From: Candidatus Latescibacterota bacterium
GTDB lineage: Bacteria; Latescibacterota; UBA2968; UBA8231
NCBI GenBank assembly: GCA_003529325.1
Contig: DPVW01000035.1
Coordinates: 2,714-17,850 of the forward strand
Direction of reading: 5' to 3'
Length of the DNA: 15,137 nt
Shown: in pieces, positions 7,192 to 14,565 of the stretch
Position numbering within the stretch: position 1 is the stretch's first letter
How the letters are laid out: each line of letters opens with the position of its first letter
Notes under the pieces: generated by a model
What the model was told of the DNA's origin: nothing
Database searches by the model: none
What the model saw: only the letters and a program-made list of their open reading frames with translations
Position numbers and translations under genes: made by a program

Positions 7192-8328
7192 TTGCTAACT
7201 AGAGAGGGATGCCAGGCGCGCCAGGAGCGTCTGCGACAACGACTGAGCGATTCGAGCCTCGACGCCATCGTCCTGGTGCACCCGGCGGAGATCTACTACT
7301 TCACGGGCGTGCTTCTGCCCGAGTCATTCCCGGGTCAACCCGGTCTGCTGTGGATCGAGGCAGCCGGCGGCAGCTGGCTGGCCGCCCACAGCGATGACGG
7401 CGAGCCACTGGTGGACGCGTGCTACACCTACGACTCCGACCTGGGAGGGACGATCAACTCCTACCTGCGCACTCAGCTCGGCGAGCTTGTGGTCGAACGA
7501 CTGCAGGCCCGTGGAGCCCGCGCCGCCCATGTCGGCTACCAACGGGAATTCATGCCCAGGATGCTGGCCGAGCACGTCGACAAGGGGTTGGGCGGCGCGG
7601 CAACGTGGGTGGACGTGGACGAACAGCTCCACCAGATGCAGGAGGTCAAGGACGACGACGAGATCGCACTGATCCGCAAGGCCGTGCAGGTCGACCTGGC
7701 CGCCTATGATGCGGCACAGAAGGCGATCGCACCCGGCGTCCTGGAGCTGGACGTGCTCGGCTCCGCCCAGCACGCAGCGCACTTGGCAGCTGGCGAGAAG
7801 GTGTTCCACGATGGCGACTACCAGAGCGGCGAGGACGGCGGCTTCGCCCGCAACCGCCCCATCGAAGAGGGCGAGCTCTACATCATCGACGCCTGGACCA
7901 CCTACCGCGGCTACTGGGCGGACCTGTGCCGCACGTTTTCCGTCGGCGAGCCCACGGACCTGCAGGAGTCCATCTTCAACCACCTGCGCGCCTTCCACGA
8001 CCGAGTCGGGGACTACCTGCAGCCCGGCAAGGACAGTCGAGAGTGTGCCCGTACCATGGACGCCTACATCCGCGAGCACCCGGCCCTGGCCGAGGTGGGG
8101 CTGGGACATCACGGCGGCCACACCATCGGCTTGCGCGCCCACCAGATGCCCGACGTCAATGCCACAAGGGGAGGGATCTTCGAGGTGGGCAATGTCGTGT
8201 CCATCGAACCTGGCTCCTACATTCCTGAAGCTCGGGCCGGGGTACGGCTGGAGAACATGTATCTGATCACGGAGTCGGGGCCGGAGAACCTCTCGGTGTA
8301 CCCGATGGAGATTCGGCCACAGAGATAG
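7192..8328 (+). CDS. M24 family metallopeptidase (Xaa-Pro aminopeptidase / creatinase-like)
   Basis: A cytoplasmic protein of about 378 residues with the pita-bread fold layout: a creatinase-type N-terminal domain (about 1-155) and a C-terminal catalytic domain. All five expected dinuclear-metal ligands can be placed: Asp near 234 and 245 (IIDAWTTYRGYWADLCRTF), His near 311 (GGHTIGLRAHQMP), Glu near 340 (VVSIEPGSY) and Glu near 355 (GVRLENMYLIT). It is therefore probably a working hydrolase of Xaa-Pro peptides or of C-N bonds in small molecules. Creatinase-type members lack some ligands, which makes a true peptidase more likely. TTG 7192 gives the family-like start MLTREGCQARQERL. It is the first gene of a plus-strand run with the mutarotase-like and GH32 genes. 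A role for it in a sugar locus is unclear. Confidence 0.83.
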   Translation: MLTREGCQARQERLRQRLSDSSLDAIVLVHPAEIYYFTGVLLPESFPGQPGLLWIEAAGGSWLAAHSDDGEPLVDACYTYDSDLGGTINSYLRTQLGELVVERLQARGARAAHVGYQREFMPRMLAEHVDKGLGGAATWVDVDEQLHQMQEVKDDDEIALIRKAVQVDLAAYDAAQKAIAPGVLELDVLGSAQHAAHLAAGEKVFHDGDYQSGEDGGFARNRPIEEGELYIIDAWTTYRGYWADLCRTFSVGEPTDLQESIFNHLRAFHDRVGDYLQPGKDSRECARTMDAYIREHPALAEVGLGHHGGHTIGLRAHQMPDVNATRGGIFEVGNVVSIEPGSYIPEARAGVRLENMYLITESGPENLSVYPMEIRPQR

Positions 8329-8405
8329 GTGGCGCCCCAAGGAACCGAAGAAGATCCGGCGAACCGTACGCAGTCCGTCTGATCGTTCACCTGTGAGCAC
8401 ATCCA

Positions 8406-9587
8406 ATGAGCCTTGAATGCAGCGACACCACTTTTCGCGATCGCCGGGCCATCTGCCTGCAGAGCGATTCCTTTCAGGTCGTGACCATGACCGGCTGTGG
8501 CCACCTGGCCAGTCTACGCATCCCTGACGTGGATGTGAACCCCCTCTGGGAGCCGCCGTGGCCGCTGATCGAGCCGGGAGACTTTGACCCGGACAAACAC
8601 CTGGATGTCTACGGTCCGGGAGAGGGCCGGCTGCTGGCGTCGCTCGCCGGCCACAACCTGTGCCTCAATCACTTCGGTGATCTCACCGAGACGGAAGAGG
8701 CGGCCCACGGCTACTACCACGGCGAGGCTCCCAACCTGCCTTGGACGGTGTTCGAGCAGAAAGCCGATGCCGACGAGGCCAAGCTGGACTACGGGCTGGA
8801 CCTGCCAGACGCGCAGATGCGGTTTCGTCGCACCCTGCGCATTCGGCCGGGGGAATCCACTCTCTATCTGAGCGAGCGCACCACCAACTTGAAGCGCACG
8901 GACGCGCCGTTCTGCTGCCAGCAGCACGTGACCCTGGGGCCGCCGTTCGTGGAAGGCGGCGTTTCCCAGCTGGACCTGCCAGCGCGCAAGGGTCAGACGA
9001 GCTCGGCTTCCCTCGGCAGCACCGATCCTCTGGCGCCGGACCAGCCCTACGCCTGGCCCGACGCGCCACAGCGGGCCGGGGGCACCCGCGACCTGCGGGT
9101 GTATCCCGAGGAGTTCTGCGCCTTCGGCGCCACGGCCCTGTTGGAGCCGGATGAGGAGGGTTGCGCATTCACCGCCGTCTCGAACCCGCGCCTCGGACTG
9201 CTCCTGGTCTACGTCTTCCCGCGCGAGGCCTTCCCGTGGACTTCGCTGTGGTTCGAGCACAAGGCGTCCGACTTTCTGCCCTACAACGGCAAGACCACCA
9301 CGTGGGGTGTGGAGTTCGGCTCCGTCGCCCAGCCGGTGAAGCTCATGGAGACATTGACCGCCGGTCCGCTGTTGGGCGCGCCTCGTTTCGGGACGCTGCC
9401 GGCCCTTCACACGATCGAGGTCAACTACCAGGCTCTGTTGTTGAAGGTTCCATCCGATTGGCAAGGGGTGGAGCACATCGAGCACCGGGACGGTGAGACC
9501 ATCGCCTGGGAGACCGGATCCAACCGCAGCGTGACGACGCCTTCCAACTGGCGAATTTCTACGACGACGGCGCCTTCGACACCCTGA
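8406..9587 (+). CDS. galactose-mutarotase-like beta-sandwich protein (aldose 1-epimerase superfamily)
   Basis: A protein of about 393 residues. The segments GCGHLASLRI (near 35), NPLWEPPWP (near 50) and LYLSERTTNL (near 155), together with the repeated beta-strand pattern, resemble uncharacterised aldose-epimerase-like proteins with a galactose mutarotase fold that occur in environmental sugar clusters. A sugar-binding or anomer-interconverting role is inferred and the catalytic residues were not identified with certainty. ATG 8406 lacks a clear ribosome site and lies 77 bp after the M24 gene. The last 18 or so codons (after about 9531) are rich in Thr, Ser and Pro and unlike the rest. Another frame over the same bases encodes a more protein-like segment, so the natural C-terminus has probably been lost or frameshifted at the junction with the GH32 gene. 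Confidence 0.6.
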   Translation: MSLECSDTTFRDRRAICLQSDSFQVVTMTGCGHLASLRIPDVDVNPLWEPPWPLIEPGDFDPDKHLDVYGPGEGRLLASLAGHNLCLNHFGDLTETEEAAHGYYHGEAPNLPWTVFEQKADADEAKLDYGLDLPDAQMRFRRTLRIRPGESTLYLSERTTNLKRTDAPFCCQQHVTLGPPFVEGGVSQLDLPARKGQTSSASLGSTDPLAPDQPYAWPDAPQRAGGTRDLRVYPEEFCAFGATALLEPDEEGCAFTAVSNPRLGLLLVYVFPREAFPWTSLWFEHKASDFLPYNGKTTTWGVEFGSVAQPVKLMETLTAGPLLGAPRFGTLPALHTIEVNYQALLLKVPSDWQGVEHIEHRDGETIAWETGSNRSVTTPSNWRISTTTAPSTP

Positions 9588-9628
9588 CAACCTGTCCGCA
9601 CTCCGTGCGGGCCCGTGAGGTCGCAACG

Positions 9629-11053
9629 ATGAACCAAGACAACGATCGCCCGATCTATCACTACCTGCCCCCGGAGGGTCTGCTCTGGGATCCATGCGCC
9701 GCCATGTTCTGGAAAGGGCGCTACCACCTGTTCTACCTCCACAGCTCTTGGGCGGAGGGCGGCCCGCCGCGTCGCCCAGACGGATACATGTACAAGGCCT
9801 GGGCCCATATCTCTTCTGCAGACCTGGTCCATTGGAATCGACATCCCAACGCCGTCGACCGTGGGCAAACAGGTAACATCTTTCTCTTTGACGGAACACC
9901 AACCATCATCTTTCCACACCCCGACGGAGGAGGCGCAAGCTGCATTGCCAGCAATCCCGAGGGCGACCTCATGGACTGGAGATTCGAACCAACGGATCCC
10001 GTCCTGCGACATCCGGTCCAGGGTACGGGTCTGTACCCGGACAACAACGACGTCACCGCGTGGCAGGAAGGGGAGTGGTGCTACGCATTGACCGGTACCC
10101 GAGACACCGCGGGCAACGGGGACACGCAGCACCTGTTCCGCTCGCGCGACCTCGCCGACTGGGAGTATGTGGATCGCTTCTATGAGTCGGAGAGACGCTG
10201 GACGAGCGGCAAGGACGATTGTTCCTGTCCTGACTTTTTCGAATTGGGCTCCAAGAGGATGCTGTTGCACTACTGCCACCACCATCCGCACGGCAGCAGG
10301 TACTACCTCGGCCGCTTTGAGGATCAGCGCTTCTATCCGGAAGCCTTTGATCGCATCAACTGGCCAGGTGGCAACCTGCACGCACCCAGGACAATGCTCG
10401 ATGAGAAGGGGCGTCGGATTCTGTTTGCCAATCTGAACGAGGGCCGCAGCATGGACGCTTGTGTGGCGTCTGGTTGGATGGGCGTCCTGAGCTTACCCGT
10501 CGTCATCTCCCTGGCCCCGGATGGAAACACGATCTGCTACGAGCCGGCCACCGAACTGCAAGCCTTCCGTCAGGATCTGACGCAACGCCAGGATGTGGGC
10601 ATCGAGACCGACACGGAGATCCCGTTGCCGGAGGCGCGAGGCGACTGTCTGGAACTCGACCTGGAGATGGAACCCAGAGGTGCCTCGGAGTTTGGTCTCA
10701 AGGTGCGCTGCGCGCCGGACGGCTCCGAAGAGACCCTGGTCTCGTTTACGCTCGAGCCCCCGACGATCCAGATCGACTTTCGAAAGGCGAGTCTGCGAGA
10801 CGATCTGACCTACCATCAGGATCCCAGAATCCAGGCCGCCCCATTCGATCTCAAGCAAGGGGACTGCGTCAAACTGCGAATCTTCCTCGACCGTTCCGTG
10901 CTAGAGGTATTCGCTGGCGATCAGCGTTATTTGGTCCAGCGGATCTTTCCCACCCATCCTGACGGGCTGGACGTGAAGCTCTACAGCCGCGGCGGGCCCA
11001 CGTATGTCCGGCGTCTTAGGGCGTGGCAGATGGGCTTGCCACTTGGACACTGA
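9629..11053 (+). CDS. glycoside hydrolase family 32-like protein with altered catalytic motif
   Basis: A protein of 474 residues with the GH32 layout: an N-terminal five-bladed propeller and a C-terminal beta-sandwich (IFLDRSVLEVFAGDQ near 420, SRGGPTYVRRLRAW near the end). The NDPNG-like nucleophile region reads LLWDPCAAMFWKGRYHLFY with Asp near 21. The RDP stabiliser appears as NDV with its Asp near 141. The acid/base motif ECPD reads SCPD near 199-202, so the usual Glu is a Ser. Family members hydrolyse beta-fructosides such as inulin, levan or sucrose; this variant may have another substrate or mechanism, or be inactive. ATG 9629 has GTGAGG about 8 bases upstream. The frame is open upstream across the junction with the mutarotase-like gene. 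No signal peptide is seen. Beta-fructosidase activity should not be assumed. Confidence 0.78.
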   Translation: MNQDNDRPIYHYLPPEGLLWDPCAAMFWKGRYHLFYLHSSWAEGGPPRRPDGYMYKAWAHISSADLVHWNRHPNAVDRGQTGNIFLFDGTPTIIFPHPDGGGASCIASNPEGDLMDWRFEPTDPVLRHPVQGTGLYPDNNDVTAWQEGEWCYALTGTRDTAGNGDTQHLFRSRDLADWEYVDRFYESERRWTSGKDDCSCPDFFELGSKRMLLHYCHHHPHGSRYYLGRFEDQRFYPEAFDRINWPGGNLHAPRTMLDEKGRRILFANLNEGRSMDACVASGWMGVLSLPVVISLAPDGNTICYEPATELQAFRQDLTQRQDVGIETDTEIPLPEARGDCLELDLEMEPRGASEFGLKVRCAPDGSEETLVSFTLEPPTIQIDFRKASLRDDLTYHQDPRIQAAPFDLKQGDCVKLRIFLDRSVLEVFAGDQRYLVQRIFPTHPDGLDVKLYSRGGPTYVRRLRAWQMGLPLGH

Positions 11054-11108
11054 GGCACCCCATAAAGCGCCGTGGGCCATTGCGGATCAGACAACGTGAG
11101 GGGGGACA

Positions 11109-11216
11109 TTGCCTGAAGATCGAGACGCGAACGGGGTTGTGGAGGCCAAACTCAAGGCTCTCCTTGCGTCGATCGAGGACGAGTTCCAGACTGATGTACT
11201 GACTTACTTCGGGTGA
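11109..11216 (+). pseudogene. short N-terminal-looking ORF fragment of unknown gene
   Basis: TTG 11109 opens a 35-codon frame. The middle reads EAKLKALLASIEDEF, followed by QTDVLTYFG and TGA. The amphipathic helix followed by a strand looks like the start of a real protein. It weakly recalls the beginning of ClpP/crotonase-fold serine-proteinase-like proteins, where 'TYFGP' is followed by a protease domain; that is only an impression. After the stop the frame continues IVPGANE and then meets the dnaK fragment. It is most likely the 5' stub of a gene lost by deletion. AGGGGGGA sits just upstream but very close to the start. Confidence 0.3.
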
Positions 11217-11229
11217 ATTGTCCCTGGTG

Positions 11230-11436
11230 CAAACGAAGGCCTTGGAGGGCGACGATCCCGAGGCCATCGCAGCGGCGGTGACCAAGCTCCAGGAGGCCTC
11301 TCACAAGTTGACCGAGATCGTCTATGCCGACACACAGCAGCAAGAGCCTGGTGGGGATCCGGAAGCCGAGGACAACGGTACGAAAAGTAAGAAGAGCGAC
11401 GCAGTCGACGCGGACTTTGAGGTCGTCGCCGACTGA
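11230..11436 (+). pseudogene. dnaK: dnaK 3'-end fragment (Hsp70 C-terminal tail)
   Basis: The plus-strand frame ending at TGA 11434-11436 encodes KALEGDDPEAI, then LQEASHKLTEIVY, an acidic linker, and finally DAVDADFEVVAD. Together these are the hallmark of the C-terminal helical lid and tail of bacterial DnaK. The family's ATPase domain (about 390 residues) and substrate-binding domain are absent. Upstream, the sequence changes abruptly at about 11230-11236 to an unrelated fragment in another frame. This is an orphan fragment and not a functional chaperone, followed by what is probably the original dnaK terminator. A full dnaK presumably exists elsewhere in the genome. The assignment of the tail is strong; the exact fusion point is approximate. 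Confidence 0.8.
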
Positions 11437-11447
11437 GGTCGTTGATA

Positions 11448-11483
11448 AGGGCCCCGGGAATCTGCATCGAGTCCCGGGGCCCT
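11448..11483. terminator. perfect 12-bp hairpin between convergent genes
   Basis: AGGGCCCCGGGA (11448-11459) is exactly complementary to TCCCGGGGCCCT (11472-11483), with a 12-base loop. It lies 11 bp after the dnaK-fragment stop and 21 bp before the stop of the convergent dehydrogenase gene. The stem is very GC-rich, but no clear T-run follows on either strand. It probably served as the dnaK terminator and may act in both directions. Confidence 0.75.
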
Positions 11484-11504
11484 ATGTCGTTGTGAACGTG
11501 GGCA

Positions 11505-12542
11505 CTATTGGTTCGGCAACAGCAGCAGTTTCAACCCTTCCTGTTTCTCCATCATTTCGAAACCGCGCTTCCACTCCCCCAGCTTCAGTTCGTGGGAGAT
11601 CAGTTTCGAGTTGTCGATTGCGCCCGTCTCCATCAATTTCAGTGAGCGCTCCCATGCGGTGCGCCGCTGACCGATGCCACCACTGACGACCAGCTCCTTG
11701 AAGGCGATCTTCTCGAGATCTACCTCGACCCGCTTACCGGGCAGTCCCATAATCGACACCCTGCCGCGCTTACGCACTCCTTCCAGGGCCAGATCGATCG
11801 CCGCCGGCGCACCGGCGCACTCGATCACCACGTCGGCGCCGTAGCCGCCGGTCAACTCCTGCAACCGCTGCACCGCGTCGACAGCCTGCACATCGATGGT
11901 GTGGGCAACACCGAGTTCACGCTCGGCAAAGGCGAGTCGCTCTTTGTCACGCTCTGTGCCGCAGAGGACGACGGTCCCGCCTTCTGCCATCGCCACCAGC
12001 GCCGAGAACATCCCCACCGGCCCGGGGCCAACAACGGCGACCACATCCCCTGCGGTGACGCCGCACTGCTCGATGACAGAATGCACGCAACACGCGAGCA
12101 ATTCCGTGACAGCCCCCGCTTCGAAGGACACCGTCTCTGGCAGTTTGTGCACGAAAGTGGCGTTCACATATGGAGCGAAGCAGCCGTCGTGATAGTACCC
12201 CATCACCTGCCGTGTGGGGCACATGTTGTAATGACCGCTCAGACAGTAATCGCATCGTCCACAGATGTAGATGCTCGGCTCGCCGGTGACACGATCGCCA
12301 ACAACCACGTCGTCTCCCACCTCATCGCCCTTGTCGACAACGACGCCACTGAATTCATGCCCCATCACAACGGGCGTGCGGATGTTATAGTTGATCGTAT
12401 CGTGATAGATATGTAGGTCGGAGCCACAGATTCCGGCAGCCCGGACCTCCACTTTAACCTGGCCCGGTCCTGGGGCTCGGTCCTCAAGATCGCGCAATTC
12501 CACAAAGCCGCTACCGCGATCGAACTTTACCACACCCTGCAT
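11505..12542 (-). CDS. zinc-dependent alcohol/polyol dehydrogenase (MDR family)
   Basis: A protein of 345 residues typical of sorbitol- or threonine-dehydrogenase-like medium-chain enzymes, oxidising a sugar alcohol or similar compound with NAD(P). Catalytic zinc ligands are visible: Cys39 (GICGSD), His62 and Glu63 (GHEFSGVV). The structural zinc site has Cys94, 97, 100 and 108 in CGRCDYCLSGHYNMC. The dinucleotide-binding VVGPGPVG lies at 170-177. ATG 12542 has a purine-rich AGAGAGCAGG upstream. It starts only 14 bp after the lipoprotein gene ends, so the two are probably cotranscribed, though their functions do not obviously match. Specificity cannot be read from sequence alone. No truncation is seen. 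Confidence 0.9.
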   Translation of the reverse strand: MQGVVKFDRGSGFVELRDLEDRAPGPGQVKVEVRAAGICGSDLHIYHDTINYNIRTPVVMGHEFSGVVVDKGDEVGDDVVVGDRVTGEPSIYICGRCDYCLSGHYNMCPTRQVMGYYHDGCFAPYVNATFVHKLPETVSFEAGAVTELLACCVHSVIEQCGVTAGDVVAVVGPGPVGMFSALVAMAEGGTVVLCGTERDKERLAFAERELGVAHTIDVQAVDAVQRLQELTGGYGADVVIECAGAPAAIDLALEGVRKRGRVSIMGLPGKRVEVDLEKIAFKELVVSGGIGQRRTAWERSLKLMETGAIDNSKLISHELKLGEWKRGFEMMEKQEGLKLLLLPNQ

Positions 12543-12556
12543 ATGCCTGCTCTCTA

Positions 12557-13594
12557 TTACGGGTCGATGCCGATGAGTTCGAGGCGATCGCCGACACCGA
12601 TGCTGCCCCCGCCAGAGAGGGCGATCACACGCGACACACGTGCCCCGATGATGTCCTCTACTTCGACGATAGCGATTCGATGAGCGGGATCAAGGCCTTC
12701 GACATGCTGATGGCTTGGGTATACGGCGAAACGATATCCTTTGTGCACACCATTCTCGCTACCCACGTTGACGAACAGTTCATCCCCGAGCACCGAGAGA
12801 ATCTGCGCCGCTCCGGATGACACCTGAATGCCTTGTGGCCGTACGAGTTGCGCCAGTTGTTGCATGACCTCATCCATGGCGGCAATCGTCGCCTGGCCAA
12901 TTGCTGTGCTACGAAATTCTTTCGAGCCGTATTCCATCTGACCGAGGCCGGCAAACTGCCGGTCTTGTTCACGCGGCTTGCCAAGCAGATCCAACCCGAC
13001 GCCCCGGTCAAGGCTCTCTTGTTGCGAGTGTGCATTGCCGATGCGCTGATTGTCTGCGCGGATCAGTTGCACTTCGAGCTCCGCAATGCCCTTATACGAC
13101 TTATAGCCTCCGATTAAGGGGTCGCCCACAGTCATGCGCTCCATGTTGTAGTCGAGCAGGTCCCCCGTCAGTACCATGTCAGCCTCAAGGGCGTCGATGA
13201 TCTGGCGTAGATGTTGTTCCTCCCAACGACGCGGCGGAGCGCCAACAACCTCGACCACGGCGGCATAAGGAACCACGCGCCATGCAACGGAGCGTTCCAT
13301 CTCATCTGCAAGCAGGCGGGCTGGCTCGTTGCGCAGATCCCAGACACCGTCACGAAAACCGGACTTGCCATCGAAAGGCAACACAGCGATCCACGGTCGA
13401 TAGTAGGAAGCAGGATCATCCACCGTCGTTGCCCGTCGAGCCCGGTAGGCTTCCAGAGCAGGCGTTGGCATAACCGTGACGGCATCTGTGGGGTCACCGT
13501 TGGCAGCGGTCACAACAGTGGCCTGGGGGGGGAGTGGTGCGCACCCAAAGGCGAGACCAAGGCACGTAGCGGCTGTAAATAAGAAGCTTCGCAT
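12557..13594 (-). CDS. predicted lipoprotein, CsgG/LpoB-like domain plus FlgT-like C-terminal domain
   Basis: A protein of about 345 residues that starts with a basic Met-Arg, a hydrophobic stretch (FLFTAATCLGLAF) and a G-C step with Cys near residue 18, as in a lipoprotein signal. The -3/-2 residues (A, F) are not ideal for a lipobox. The middle (about 65-255) reads like CsgG/LpoB-type envelope domains: IAVLPFDGKSGFRDG, ADMVLTGDLLDYN, then STAIGQATIAAMDEVMQQL. The last 85 or so residues (ILSVLGDELFVNVGSENGV, then VGDRLELIGI) resemble the C-terminal domain of the flagellar assembly protein FlgT, a small beta-barrel. It is probably periplasmic and anchored to the outer or inner membrane. ATG 13603 is an alternative start. 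Its link to the sugar genes is unclear. Confidence 0.6.
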   Translation of the reverse strand: MRSFLFTAATCLGLAFGCAPLPPQATVVTAANGDPTDAVTVMPTPALEAYRARRATTVDDPASYYRPWIAVLPFDGKSGFRDGVWDLRNEPARLLADEMERSVAWRVVPYAAVVEVVGAPPRRWEEQHLRQIIDALEADMVLTGDLLDYNMERMTVGDPLIGGYKSYKGIAELEVQLIRADNQRIGNAHSQQESLDRGVGLDLLGKPREQDRQFAGLGQMEYGSKEFRSTAIGQATIAAMDEVMQQLAQLVRPQGIQVSSGAAQILSVLGDELFVNVGSENGVHKGYRFAVYPSHQHVEGLDPAHRIAIVEVEDIIGARVSRVIALSGGGSIGVGDRLELIGIDP

Positions 13595-13754
13595 CGCGTC
13601 CATCGGTGACGGCAAGGGCCGGTGAGTGGCTTGCCTGGCCAAAAAAGCGGGTGGGTAAATTGCCCCTCTCCAGGCTCCCCGTCAAGAACTATAAGGCGCT
13701 GGCGGCTTGGTAGATTCGGCGAGTTTCGAGGTCAACGGACAGCCAGCTGACACA

Positions 13755-13800
13755 CTAGTGCCCTGTCGCAGAAATACATTCACAAAGTCTCTGGAGCTTG
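13755..13800. other. possible insertion-sequence end
   Basis: The segment beginning CTAGTGCCCTGTCGCAG lies between the truncated IS630-type transposase and the lipoprotein gene. The transposase-like reading frame loses its family match before this point. It could be the terminal repeat of an insertion sequence. I found no matching inverted copy elsewhere in the window, so this is weak. Confidence 0.2.
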
Positions 13801-13843
13801 GCAAGGATCGAATCAGCCGTGGCGGATGGCTTTGCGGCGGCGG

Positions 13844-14332
13844 GCGAAGGAACTCTTGATGCCGATGGCGGGGCTTGCACTGACCCAGCACCTGGCCTGT
13901 GGCCACGTCCAGCGCCGCGAACAGCGTCGTGGTACCGTGGCGCTTGTAGTCGTGGGTGACCCCTTCGACGTATCCCAAGCCCAGGGGCAACAGCGGCTGA
14001 CTGCGCTCCAAGGCCTGGATCTGACTCTTCTCATCGACGCACAGGACCACCGCATGGTCCGGCGGGTTGAGGTACAACCCCACAATGTCGCGCACTTTAT
14101 CGACGAAGAAGGGGTCGGTGGACAGCTTGAAATGCTCCTGGAGGTGCGGCTTGAGCCCGAAAGTCTTCCAGATGCGATGGACCGCGTCCTTGGACTGGCC
14201 ACTCTCTTTGGCCATGCCGCGCACGGTCCAGTGAGTCTCGTCCTTCGGCGTCGTCTGCAGGGTCTTGTAGACGACCTCGGCCACCTGCTCGTCCGTGATG
14301 GACCGGGGTGTCCCCGAACGCCTGAAACCGTC
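13844..14332 (-). pseudogene. IS630-family transposase, truncated at both ends
   Basis: About 163 codons match the central part of IS630-type DDE transposases as I know them. In order they contain a helix-turn-helix-like region (SITDEQVAEV near the start, HWTVRGMAKESGQS, VHRIWKTFGLKPH) and VGLYLNPPDHAVVLCVDEKS with the first catalytic Asp. QIQALERSQPLLPLG, then THDYKRHGTTTLFAALD and finally RHRHQEFLR follow. After this the homology stops and the frame runs on into unrelated sequence, so the second Asp and final acidic residue (normally about 130 residues further) are absent. The N-terminal DNA-binding part is also cut short. It cannot be an active transposase and marks past insertion and deletion. 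Confidence 0.85.
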
Positions 14333-14339
14333 CCTGGCC

Positions 14340-14453
14340 ATGCTGCAACAGCGTGCCGTCAAGAAGAACGGCGACTGGAACGATTTCTGGGACTATCGCA
14401 TCGATTGCGAGCGCGACCGGCGCTATCCCGCCATCTACCAGAAAGCCGCCTGA
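14340..14453 (+). pseudogene. C-terminal remnant of an unidentified ORF, possibly a transposase
   Basis: A 37-codon frame on the plus strand reads RAVKKNGDWNDFWDYRI, then CERDRRYPAIYQKAA and TGA. The composition is protein-like, and the arrangement 'KK-G-W-x-x-x-W' followed by a charged helix recalls the C-termini of some transposases, but I cannot name the family. The frame is open upstream over the antisense IS630 fragment. About 20 bp after the stop comes TTTGGGACACACTC, which could be an element end. Probably a leftover of a second mobile element interrupted by, or joined to, the IS630 piece. Confidence 0.3.
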
Positions 14454-14565
14454 AGCTCCTTTTGTTTGGGACACACTCAAATGATTACGGGGATTCCACA
14501 CCGCCGGAAGCATCTTTCTTTTCAACGATCGCTCCCTTGCGGCCAATATCCGCTACTCGACGACC

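Noticed and set aside
7324..8406. Minus-strand open frame of 360 codons
   Set aside because: It is antisense to the M24 gene, whose five metal ligands are intact on the plus strand.
8514..9902. Long minus-strand open frame of 462 codons
   Set aside because: It lies opposite the mutarotase-like and GH32 genes and has no recognisable motifs; the plus strand carries clear family signatures.
14454..14565. Minus-strand start at about 14540 (TTG or ATG 14528 after AAGGGAG) as a new gene downstream of the oxidoreductase
   Set aside because: The frame soon enters the mobile-element debris and shows no recognisable protein; at most a truncated start.
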